This document shows positions 24,255 through 31,722 of a DNA stretch of 37,927 nucleotides, piece after piece (the first letter of the stretch is position 1; each line of letters opens with the position of its first letter). The translations under genes and the position numbers were made by a program. Under the pieces are notes generated by a model. It made no database searches and was not told the origin of the DNA. It saw only the letters and a list, made by a program, of their open reading frames with translations. Source of the stretch: Oscillospiraceae bacterium (GTDB taxonomy: Bacteria; Bacillota; Clostridia; Oscillospirales; Oscillospiraceae); NCBI GenBank assembly GCA_902761635.1, contig CACWLG010000038.1, positions 1 through 37,927 on the forward strand. Direction: 5' to 3'.

Positions 24255-26039
24255 TCAGTCTTCCTCCACGTCGCCGACGACCGCGATGTGCAGCTCGTCA
24301 AGCTGCTTCTGCGTGACCTCGCCGGGAGCGCCCATGAGGATGTCCTGGGCGTTCTTGTTCATCGGGAAGGGGATGACCTCGCGGATGGAGTCCTCGCCGG
24401 CCAGGAGCATGACCATGCGGTCCACGCCCGGGGCGATGCCGGCGTGCGGGGGCGCACCGTAGCAGAAGGCGTTGTACATGGCGGGGAACTTCTTCTTCAC
24501 GTCCTCCTCGCCGAGGCGGACCATCTCAAAGGCCTTGATCATGATCTCGGGATCGTGGTTGCGCACGGCGCCGGAGGAGAGCTCCACACCGTTGCACACC
24601 AGGTCGTACTGGTCGGCGGTGATGGTGAGGGGATCAATCTCGCCGCGCTCTGCCTTGAGCAGCACATCCAGGCCGCCCGCAGGCATGGAGAACGGGTTGT
24701 GGCAGAATTCCAGCTCGCCGGACTCCTCGCCGATCTCGTACATCGGGAAGTCCACGATCCAGCAGAACTCGTAGCGCTCTTTATCCATATGGCCGGGGAC
24801 GGCGGCGCCCAGCATCTTGCGCATGACGCCCGCAGTCTTGAGGGCCTGATCGTGCTTGCCCGCGGCGACGCCCACGAGCGTGCCGGGCTTGAGGCCCAGG
24901 GCCTCGATGACGGCGTCCTTCTTTTCCGCGAGGAACTTGGCAACGCCGCCGGCAAGCTCACCCTTCTCGTCAAGCTTGAACCAGTAGGGCTTCGCGCCTG
25001 CCTGTACCTCCACGTCGGCGCAGAGCTTGTCGATCTGCTTGCGCGTCAGGTCGCAGCCGGAGACTGCGATGGCCTTGACGGTGTTGCCCTCGGCAAAGGG
25101 GGCAAACTCGGAACCCTTGACGAGCTCCGTGATATCCTGCAGCTTGAGGTCGATGCGCAGGTCCGGCTTATCCGAACCGTAGGTCTCCATAGCCTCGAGA
25201 TACGGGATGCGCTTGAAGGGGGCGGAGGAGGCGATATCGTAGGTGCCGTACTTGGCAAAGATCGGGGGCAGCACGTCCTCGAGCACGGCAAACACATCGT
25301 CCTGGGTGGCGAAGGCCATCTCCATGTCGAGCTGGTAGAACTCGCCGGGGGAGCGGTCACCGCGCGCGTCCTCATCGCGGAAGCAGGGGGCGATCTGGAA
25401 ATAGCGGTCAAAGCCGGAGGTCATGAGAAGCTGTTTAAACTGCTGTGGTGCCTGGGGCAGGGCGTAGAACTTGCCGGGGTGTTTTCTCGCCGGGACCAGG
25501 TAGTCGCGCGCACCCTCGGGACTGGAGGCTGTGAGGATGGGCGTCGTGATTTCCAGGAAGCCGTGCTCGGTCATGGCCTGACGCAGGGCCGCCACGACGT
25601 TGCAGCGGAGGATGATGTTCTTTTTGACGGCGGGGTTTCTCAGATCCAGGTAGCGGTACTTGAGGCGCTGGGTCTCATCGGCCTCGCGGCTGCGGTTGAT
25701 TTCAAAGGGCAGCTCGTTATAGCGGCAGCGGCCCAGAATCTCGATCTTCTCGGGCACGACCTCGATATCGCCGGTGGGGAGCTTGGGGTTTTTGCTGTCG
25801 CGTTCACGCACAACGCCCTCGACGGAGATGGTGGACTCCTTGTTGATGCCCTTGACGACGCGCATCATGTCCTCATTCTCGATGACCACCTGGGTGGTGC
25901 CGTAGAAGTCGCGCACGACGACGAAGGCGAAGTTATTGCCGACCTCGCGCACGTTCTCCATCCAGCCGACGATCTTGACCTTCTGGCCGACGTTCTCAAT
26001 GCGCAGCTCGCTGCAGGTGTGGGTACGGGATTGTGTCAT
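24255..26039 (-). CDS. aspS: Aspartate--tRNA ligase
   Basis: This class IIb synthetase charges tRNA-Asp (and tRNA-Asn if non-discriminating). The 594-residue bacterial-type protein has an N-terminal OB-fold anticodon domain, motif 2 with FRDEDARGDRSPGEFYQLD, a GAD insert and motif 3 GIAPGVDRMVMLL. Motif 2 reads RDEDARGDRSPGEF where most bacterial enzymes have RDEDLRADRQPEF, and the OB-fold carries WMENVREVGNNF rather than the common W-RRRD-G pattern, so this is a divergent branch. ATG 26039 follows AGAAGG. A longer upstream reading frame runs into the MITE and is an artefact. It lies downstream of hisS. Confidence 0.95.
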   Translation of the reverse strand: MTQSRTHTCSELRIENVGQKVKIVGWMENVREVGNNFAFVVVRDFYGTTQVVIENEDMMRVVKGINKESTISVEGVVRERDSKNPKLPTGDIEVVPEKIEILGRCRYNELPFEINRSREADETQRLKYRYLDLRNPAVKKNIILRCNVVAALRQAMTEHGFLEITTPILTASSPEGARDYLVPARKHPGKFYALPQAPQQFKQLLMTSGFDRYFQIAPCFRDEDARGDRSPGEFYQLDMEMAFATQDDVFAVLEDVLPPIFAKYGTYDIASSAPFKRIPYLEAMETYGSDKPDLRIDLKLQDITELVKGSEFAPFAEGNTVKAIAVSGCDLTRKQIDKLCADVEVQAGAKPYWFKLDEKGELAGGVAKFLAEKKDAVIEALGLKPGTLVGVAAGKHDQALKTAGVMRKMLGAAVPGHMDKERYEFCWIVDFPMYEIGEESGELEFCHNPFSMPAGGLDVLLKAERGEIDPLTITADQYDLVCNGVELSSGAVRNHDPEIMIKAFEMVRLGEEDVKKKFPAMYNAFCYGAPPHAGIAPGVDRMVMLLAGEDSIREVIPFPMNKNAQDILMGAPGEVTQKQLDELHIAVVGDVEED

Positions 26040-26083
26040 AGATACCAACCTTCTTCTATATGATTTGACGTTTTTATTCTTTA

Positions 26084-26225
26084 GGCAACACCGCGCAATC
26101 CGTCTTCGGCATCTCCTGGAAAATTTGTGCCCTGATTTCGTCACTTTTTCTTGAGGTACACAAAGTACATCTGCGAAAAAGTGCCTTTATCAGAACCCAA
26201 ATTTGCCGAATTATGCGGTATTGCC
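26084..26225. mobile_element. MITE-like element, copy 2
   Basis: This 142-bp copy has inverted ends GGCAACACCGCGCAATCCG (left) and the complement of GGCAATACCGCATAATTCG (right), flanked by TTTA at 26080-26083 and 26226-26229. Its core 26104-26184 is identical over 81 bp to copy 1; the next ~25 bp differ. It sits in the hisS-aspS gap: without the element and one duplication the gap would be 41 bp. The hisS stop codon (TAA on the minus strand, 26229-26227) is part of the right duplication. Confidence 0.82.
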
Positions 26226-26226
26226 T

Positions 26227-27582
26227 TTACTCTTTTATCACGCTGCTGGCATTCATCTCCGCAACGCGCGCTGCGATATGCCGCGCGGCCTCGTCCGGCG
26301 TGAGCTTGACCTGCTCGCCGGTGTGCATGTCCTTCACCGAGAGCATCCCCTCGTTCATCTCATCCTCGCCGATGAGCACCGCGAAGGGCACGCCGATCTT
26401 GTCGGCGTAGGCCATCTTGGCTTTGAACTTGCGCTTCTCGCCGTAGAGCTGCGTGCGGACCCCGGCGTTGCGGAGCGTGGTGGCCGCGGCAACGGCGAAG
26501 CCCAGTTCCTCCGTCATCGGCAGCACCAGCGCGTCGCAGGGGGCGGTGACAAGCTCGTCGGACAAAAGGCCCTGCTCACTGAGCACATAGAACAGCCGCG
26601 TCAGACCGATGGAAATGCCGACGCCCGGAAGCTGTTTGTCGGTGTAGTATTCCGCGAGGTTGTCATAGCGCCCGCCGGAGCAGACGGAGCCGATTTCCGG
26701 ATGCTCGGTCATTTCGGTCTCGTAGACGGTGCCGGTGTAGTAGTCGAGGCCGCGGGCGATAGTGAGGTCGACGGCGAAGTTTTCCTCCGGCACGCCGAAG
26801 TCCTTGAGGTACCTTGTGACGGCGATCAGCTCGTCCAGCCCCTCATCAAAGGTCCCGTCCATGCCGCGGTAGCGCTCCAGCGCCTCGATCACCTCGGCAT
26901 TCGTGCCGCAGATGGCCATGAAGTCCAGCACATTTTCCGCCTTGCAGGGGAGCATCTTCACCTCGTCAATGAGGAGCTCGCGCACCTTTTCCGCGCCGAT
27001 CTTGTCGAGCTTGTCCACGGTGCGCATGATCTCGCCGGCCTTCTCGCTCATGCCGTTCATAGCGTAGAAGCCGTTCAGGAGCTTGCGGTTATTCACGCGG
27101 ATGCGGAACTTTTTGAGCCCCAGCTTTGTGAAGGTGCTGTAGATGATGGCGGGGATCTCCGCCTCGTTTAAAATGTCCAGCTTCCCGTCGCCGATCACGT
27201 CGATGTCGGCCTGGTAAAACTCCCGGAAACGGCCGCGCTGGGCGCGCTCTCCCCGGTAGACCTTGCCGATCTGATAGCGGCGGAAGGGGAAGGCCAGCTC
27301 GGAATAGTGCTGCGCCACGTATTTTGCAAGCGGCACCGTGAGGTCAAAGCGCAGGGCCAGATCGCTGTCGCCCTTCTGGAAGCGGTAGATCTGCTTTTCG
27401 GTTTCGCCGCCGCCCTTGGCCAGCAGCACCTCCGCCGATTCGATGACCGGGGTGTCCAGGGGCGTGAAGCCGTAGAGGGCGTAGCTTTCCCGCAGGATCG
27501 AGAGCATGCGCTCCATTTTCATCTGCTGCCGGGGCAGCAGCTCCATAAAGCCGGACAGGGTCCGGGGACTGACTTTTGCCAT
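26227..27582 (-). CDS. hisS: Histidine--tRNA ligase
   Basis: This class II synthetase charges tRNA-His. The 451-residue protein shows motif 1 with YGFTPLDTPVIE, motif 2 FRRYQIGKVYRGERAQRGRFRE split across its usual Arg pair, the histidine-specific LDYYTGTVYE and GGRYDNL, motif 3 GISIGLTRL, and the C-terminal anticodon-binding domain. AGAAAGGAAAACC precedes the ATG. No T-box leader was found in the 122-bp upstream gap, which instead has two palindromes. A MITE copy abuts its stop codon, so aspS downstream may be partly insulated from hisS transcription. Confidence 0.96.
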   Translation of the reverse strand: MAKVSPRTLSGFMELLPRQQMKMERMLSILRESYALYGFTPLDTPVIESAEVLLAKGGGETEKQIYRFQKGDSDLALRFDLTVPLAKYVAQHYSELAFPFRRYQIGKVYRGERAQRGRFREFYQADIDVIGDGKLDILNEAEIPAIIYSTFTKLGLKKFRIRVNNRKLLNGFYAMNGMSEKAGEIMRTVDKLDKIGAEKVRELLIDEVKMLPCKAENVLDFMAICGTNAEVIEALERYRGMDGTFDEGLDELIAVTRYLKDFGVPEENFAVDLTIARGLDYYTGTVYETEMTEHPEIGSVCSGGRYDNLAEYYTDKQLPGVGISIGLTRLFYVLSEQGLLSDELVTAPCDALVLPMTEELGFAVAAATTLRNAGVRTQLYGEKRKFKAKMAYADKIGVPFAVLIGEDEMNEGMLSVKDMHTGEQVKLTPDEAARHIAARVAEMNASSVIKE

Positions 27583-27624
27583 ATGGTTTTCCTTTCTGTG
27601 GAAAAAAGTCCGTAAAATGCCTAT

Positions 27625-27686
27625 GGGCGCTTCACGAAGCGCCCGTCGACAATGCGCAGGTCAAACGGGCGATTCGTGAATCGCCC
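27625..27686. repeat. Pair of REP-like 20-bp palindromes
   Basis: GGGCGCTTCACGAAGCGCCC (27625-27644) and GGGCGATTCGTGAATCGCCC (27667-27686) each have 9-bp perfect arms, differ by a matched base pair that keeps pairing, have centres AC and GT, and are 22 bp apart. They lie between the mgsA-like gene and hisS. Compensatory change in the arms indicates a conserved cruciform or hairpin, like paired REP/BIME elements. Confidence 0.75.
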
Positions 27687-27704
27687 CTGCAGGAGCTATG
27701 GTTC

Positions 27705-28109
27705 TTATTTCTTTTGAGGGTTGACGATATTGCGCCAGTCAAGGTCGCCGCGTCTCAGTCCCTGCACCAGAACCTCGGCCGTGGCGGCGTTGGTGGCAAA
27801 GGGGATCTGATACTGGTCGCAGAGCCTCTCGATCTTGTTGATGTCGTCGAAGCCCTTGGGGTTCGTAGGGTCGCAGAAGAAAAGAACGAGGTCGATCTCG
27901 TTGAAGGAGATGCGCGCCCCGATCTGCTGGGCGCCGCCCTGCTCGGCATGGAGATAGAGGGTAATGGGCAGCCCCGTAGCCTCGGCCACAAGCTTCCCGG
28001 TGACATGGGTGGCGCAGAGGGAGTGCTCCGCCAGGATGCCGCAATAGGCGATACAGAACTGAACCATCAGTTCCTTTTTTCTGTCATGGGCCATTAAAGC
28101 AATGTTCAT
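27705..28109 (-). CDS. Methylglyoxal synthase-like protein, active-site residues altered
   Basis: This 134-residue protein has the methylglyoxal synthase fold signature: LMAHDRKKE at the N-terminus, GG-QQIGARI, FFCDP and IPFATNAATAEVL, close in length to true MgsA (which makes methylglyoxal from dihydroxyacetone phosphate). Key residues differ. By alignment to E. coli MgsA, the catalytic base Asp71 (GGDQQ) is Ala60 here, His98 is Phe87, Asp101 is Ile90, and the phosphate-binding SGP segment reads HAE. His8, Asp9 and Asp80 are kept. The normal reaction is therefore doubtful; another ligand or a regulatory role is possible. GGAG lies before the ATG, behind a good promoter. Confidence 0.75.
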   Translation of the reverse strand: MNIALMAHDRKKELMVQFCIAYCGILAEHSLCATHVTGKLVAEATGLPITLYLHAEQGGAQQIGARISFNEIDLVLFFCDPTNPKGFDDINKIERLCDQYQIPFATNAATAEVLVQGLRRGDLDWRNIVNPQKK

Positions 28110-28156
28110 CCGAATACTCCGTTTCTCATTTCACATCTTAATTCTCAAATCAATTC

Positions 28157-28185
28157 ATTATAAACACTTCGGCTTGAAACTGCAA
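28157..28185 (-). promoter_or_regulatory. Promoter of the MGS-like gene
   Basis: On the minus strand TTGCAG (28185-28180) and TATAAT (28162-28157) are separated by 17 bp, 48 bp ahead of the start codon. The gene probably heads a transcript that may run into hisS. Confidence 0.75.
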
Positions 28186-28218
28186 TACGGATTTTCCATT
28201 TTTTCGGGTACGAATCGG

Positions 28219-28258
28219 TGAGTTTTTCTGTGATGAGTTTTTCTGTGAAAACTCATTT
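28219..28258 (-). terminator. Tandem 15-bp repeat with weak hairpin after mrdA
   Basis: TGAGTTTTTCTGTGA occurs twice in tandem (28219-28233, 28234-28248). With the following AAACTCA (mirrored as TGAGTTTT on the minus strand) it can form the A/T-rich hairpin TGAGTTTT-CACAG-AAAAACTCA overlapping the mrdA end. This is a possible weak terminator and a likely slippage duplication. Confidence 0.4.
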
Positions 28259-30367
28259 CAACAGCGTCATTTCCGGCTCTGAGGTATCGCTGTAGCCGCG
28301 GATGGTGATGTAGGCGTCCATGATCTGCCGGGCGATGAACTGCACGTCGGCGCCGGCGCCGCCGCGCTCCACCACCACGAAGATGGCAACCTCCGGGTCC
28401 TTATAGGGTCCGTAGCACATGAAGATACCGTCATTCTGAATGCCTTCGCCCTTCTGGGCGGTCCCGGTCTTGCCGGCGCAGCGCCAGGCGCAGGGGACCC
28501 AGATGTTTGCGTTTGTCTCATTGGTATAGTCGTTGAGCACCATCCACATTCCCTCGTGCACCGCGTCCCAGTTATACTGGGCAGTCTCCACAGAGGACAT
28601 GATCTTCTTCTCGCGCTCGTAGAGCTTTTCGGAATAGTCGTAGTTGCGGATGGTTTTGATGATGGAGGCGGAGTAACGGGTGCCGCCGTTTGCGACGGTG
28701 GCACAGTATTCCGCCATTTGGATCGGCGTGAACACAGAGTCGGACTGGCCGATGGCGGCCTGCAGCGTGTCGCCGATGCGCCACTCGGAGCCCGCGTAGT
28801 CCTGGTGGTTTGCGCGGTTGGACATGTTGCCCTTGGCCTCCACCAGCTCGATGCCGCTGAACTGGCCGAGGCCGAAGGCGGCGGCAAATTCGCCCATGTC
28901 GTCAACGCCGAGGTCATTGCCCACGGTGTAGAAGAAGTAGTTGCAGGAATCGCGGATGGCGGTGGTGACGTTTTCCTCCGGGTGGGTCAGGTGCTCCTTC
29001 TTGTTGGCGTTCCAGATCCAGCATTCGGGAGCGTAGCCTTCAGCGGCGTAGCGGGTGTACACGCCCTGGCACTTGACCTTCTTCTCGGTGTTGATGATGC
29101 CCTTGGTCAGGCCTGCGATGGCGGTGCAGGGCTTGAAGGTGGAGCCGGGGGCGTAGGTGCCGAGCAGCGCCCGGTTGAAGAGCGGGGCGTTCTCCGCCGC
29201 CAGCAGCTCCTGATAATCCTCGATGATGCGCGACACGTCATAGGTCGGCCAGCTTGCCAGGGCCAGAGGAGAGCCGTCCTTCACGTTCACCACCACGGCG
29301 GAGGCGCCGGTGATGTTGTCCTTCAGATCCACATTGTAGTCGCCGCGTGCCGTGCCTTCGGCGCGCTTTTGGGCGATGTTTTTCTTCAGGATCTCCACGC
29401 CGTTGCCGAGGATGCGCTCGGTCTGCTCCTGCAGGACGCTGTCGATGGTGAGGTAGATGTGGTTGCCGGGCACCGGCTCCTTGGTGTAGACGGTGGCAAG
29501 GATGGTGCCGGCGGCGTTGCGGGTTTCCTCCACCTCCCCGTCCTGGCCGTGAAGGTAGTTTTCAAAGGCGTACTCGATGCCGTCCTTGCCCACCATGGCG
29601 TCGGTAGAGTAATCCAGCAGGGAGTATTTCTCAAACTCTTCCTGGGTCATGAGTCCCACGTAGCCCAGGATGTGGGCGGCATAGTCGGTGGAGTACTGGC
29701 GGATATAAGCCCGCTTGACTTCAATGCCGACGAGCTTGTTCTCCATGATGGAGGAGATGAGGTTCATGCTGGCGTCTTCAACGAAGACGTAGTCTGCGGT
29801 GTTGATGGCGTAGCGGACGTTGATGGAATAGCGCACCCCGGCTATCAGGCGCATCTCGGCGGCGGAATAGCTGTTGTCGATGTTGTAGCGGGTGCGCATA
29901 TAGCTCATCAGCTCCACAGCCGTGCAGTCGGGGCTCAGATCCTGGCGCTTATAGTAGGCCTCCAGCATGGTGCGCTGGATGGCGGTCATATTCTCATCGT
30001 ATTCAAAGGGCGGCTCGAGGGTGACGGGCAGATCATCGGTATACTCGTCGCCATAGGAGCGCACCATGCTCACCAGCTCCAGGATGACGGCGTTGGGGTC
30101 GTCGTTGGCAAAAAGCTTGTCCGTGTCGATCTTGAGGTTGTAGCACTCGGCGTTGGACACCAGCACGCGCCCGTAACGATCGAGGATGTTGCCGCGGGCC
30201 GCGGTGACGGTGCGGGTGGTCTTGGTCAGCTCGTTTGCACGGTTATAGTAGGCCTCGCCCTGGACGATCTGAAGCTGATAGAGAAAGTACATATAGACGG
30301 CCAGCAGCAGAGCCGCGATCACCGCGAGCGCCGCCACCCGGCCGGGCTTGATGAGTCTGCTGTTCAT
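28253..30367 (-). CDS. mrdA: Penicillin-binding protein 2 (elongasome transpeptidase)
   Basis: This 704-residue class B PBP cross-links peptidoglycan during lateral growth, working with MreC/MreD and RodA. One N-terminal membrane helix (about 10-31) is followed by the pedestal domain (ARGNILDRYGRVL) and the transpeptidase domain with the active Ser409 in STFK (409-412), SCN (474-476) and KTGT (633-636). Length and motif order fit PBP2. It starts 15 bp after mreD and is last in the operon U32-maf-mreC-mreD-mrdA. rodA is not in the window. Confidence 0.92.
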   Translation of the reverse strand: MNSRLIKPGRVAALAVIAALLLAVYMYFLYQLQIVQGEAYYNRANELTKTTRTVTAARGNILDRYGRVLVSNAECYNLKIDTDKLFANDDPNAVILELVSMVRSYGDEYTDDLPVTLEPPFEYDENMTAIQRTMLEAYYKRQDLSPDCTAVELMSYMRTRYNIDNSYSAAEMRLIAGVRYSINVRYAINTADYVFVEDASMNLISSIMENKLVGIEVKRAYIRQYSTDYAAHILGYVGLMTQEEFEKYSLLDYSTDAMVGKDGIEYAFENYLHGQDGEVEETRNAAGTILATVYTKEPVPGNHIYLTIDSVLQEQTERILGNGVEILKKNIAQKRAEGTARGDYNVDLKDNITGASAVVVNVKDGSPLALASWPTYDVSRIIEDYQELLAAENAPLFNRALLGTYAPGSTFKPCTAIAGLTKGIINTEKKVKCQGVYTRYAAEGYAPECWIWNANKKEHLTHPEENVTTAIRDSCNYFFYTVGNDLGVDDMGEFAAAFGLGQFSGIELVEAKGNMSNRANHQDYAGSEWRIGDTLQAAIGQSDSVFTPIQMAEYCATVANGGTRYSASIIKTIRNYDYSEKLYEREKKIMSSVETAQYNWDAVHEGMWMVLNDYTNETNANIWVPCAWRCAGKTGTAQKGEGIQNDGIFMCYGPYKDPEVAIFVVVERGGAGADVQFIARQIMDAYITIRGYSDTSEPEMTLLK

Positions 30368-30382
30368 AACAATCCTTTCCGT

Positions 30383-30883
30383 TCATTCTCTGCTCCACTT
30401 TGCCGGCAGCGGATAGGCCAGCGCGGCGGCAGGCAGAGAAAAGAGCGTCTGCAGCAGGGCGACCTTGAGCATCTCGAGGCTCCAGGCATCCCCTGCCAGG
30501 GTTTTGAGCATCTGCAGAAGCGCCGTAATGAGCAGGGCCAGCAGGGCAAGGCCCATGAAGGCAAAGAAACGGCGGTTGATGAAAAACTGGGAGATGAATG
30601 CGGACAGAAGGCTCAGCGCCGGCAGGAGGATGAGGAAAAACACCCGATTTTCCACAAAGCTCATGTCCGCAAAATAGCCCATCAGCAGGCTGAACAGCGG
30701 CCCCCAGGTAGCCCCCTCGAACATGCCGAGCGCGGCGGACACCGCGGGCAGCGCCAGGGGACAGACGTTCATGGGCCGTATATGGCTGAATATCATGTTC
30801 TGGGTCATCAGGGTCAGAAACATGAACAGCAGATAGCGCAGGACCTTGTTCAGGTCGATCTTTTCCAGTAAATCCTTCATCAT
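30383..30883 (-). CDS. mreD: Rod shape-determining protein MreD
   Basis: This 166-residue membrane protein has about five helices (RYLLFMFLTLMTQNMIF, LPAVSAALGMFEGATWG, and three later). MreD links MreC and PBP2 to the elongation machinery. Sequence conservation is low in this family; the identification rests on topology, the segment EGATWGPLFSLLMGYFADM and its place between mreC and mrdA. The start ATG overlaps the mreC stop (ATGATGA), with a second Met codon adjacent. The ribosome binding site is weak, so coupling is likely. Confidence 0.9.
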   Translation of the reverse strand: MMKDLLEKIDLNKVLRYLLFMFLTLMTQNMIFSHIRPMNVCPLALPAVSAALGMFEGATWGPLFSLLMGYFADMSFVENRVFFLILLPALSLLSAFISQFFINRRFFAFMGLALLALLITALLQMLKTLAGDAWSLEMLKVALLQTLFSLPAAALAYPLPAKWSRE

Positions 30884-31722
30884 TCCACCACGGTAAAATC
30901 CTTGATCACGAACACCTGCACCAGGGAGTCCAGGTTTGCCTGGGGCTCCACGATGCCGTATTCGATCTGGCCGCCGGCCTCGGTCTGCACGGCGGTGAGA
31001 GTGCCGATCATCAGCCCCGCCGGAAACGCGCCGCCGGAGCCGGAGGTCAGTACATCGTCGCCTACGAAGATCTGTGCCCCGTCGGCGAGATAGGTGAGCT
31101 TCGCGGTCTTCTCGCGCATGAAGGAAAATTCACCCACCACCATGCCGGAGTTGCCCGTGGCCCCGACGAAGGCGCCCACGGACATGTCCACGTCGATGAG
31201 GGTGGAGACTGTGGCCCAGTTGGTGCCGAGCTCCGTGATCTGGCCCACCACCGCACCGTACTCGGTCACGACGGGGTCGCCCATTTCGATGCCGCTGGAG
31301 GCGCCCTTGGAGATGGTGAAGGCGCTGGACCAGTTGGAGCTGGACCAGAGCACCACCTTGCACGACTCCATCACGTAGTCGGTGTGCTTCTCCCGCAGCT
31401 CCAGCAGCTTTCTGAGGCGGGAGTTCTCCTCCGAGGCCTCGATGCCCTCGCGGGCGGACTGCTGGGCGTCTGCAAGCTGAGAGCGCAGGGATTCGTTCTC
31501 CGCCAGAAGCGAGTCGTATTCATAGAGGTAGCCGTACATGCTGTCAAACCAGTTGACCGCGGAGGACAGCACCTTCTGGATGGGGGACTTGATGACGCCG
31601 GCCGCGTTCTGCACAAAGCCGATGCGACCGTCCCGGGCTGCGGCGCCAAGGCCGATGATGAGGGCCACGGCGGCAACGATGATGCCGATGCGCAGGCCGT
31701 TTTTCTGCAGATATTGCTTCAC
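30880..31722 (-). CDS. mreC: Rod shape-determining protein MreC
   Basis: This 280-residue protein has one N-terminal membrane helix (about 11-29), a coiled coil (LLAENESLRSQLADAQ to LRKLLELREKH), then an extracytoplasmic beta-barrel core (GDPVVTEYGAVVGQI, DVDMSVGAFV, GDDVLTSGSGGAFPAGLMIG). MreC scaffolds PBP2 at the membrane in the elongasome. Its ATG overlaps the Maf stop by 4 bp and its stop overlaps mreD. mreB is not next to it in this window. Confidence 0.95.
   Translation of the reverse strand: MKQYLQKNGLRIGIIVAAVALIIGLGAAARDGRIGFVQNAAGVIKSPIQKVLSSAVNWFDSMYGYLYEYDSLLAENESLRSQLADAQQSAREGIEASEENSRLRKLLELREKHTDYVMESCKVVLWSSSNWSSAFTISKGASSGIEMGDPVVTEYGAVVGQITELGTNWATVSTLIDVDMSVGAFVGATGNSGMVVGEFSFMREKTAKLTYLADGAQIFVGDDVLTSGSGGAFPAGLMIGTLTAVQTEAGGQIEYGIVEPQANLDSLVQVFVIKDFTVVE

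Noticed and set aside
26040-26144. N-terminal extension of AspRS by 35 codons
   Set aside because: The extension runs through the intergenic gap into the MITE-like element; the ATG at 26039 has a ribosome binding site and gives the standard AspRS N-terminus.
27583-27704. T-box riboswitch upstream of hisS
   Set aside because: The gap is only 122 bp, with two REP-like palindromes; no T-box conserved core or specifier stem was seen. The leaders of argS and aspS were checked as well, without success.
28219-28248. CRISPR-like tandem repeat
   Set aside because: Only two adjacent 15-bp copies with no spacer; it is better explained as slippage at the mrdA 3' end.
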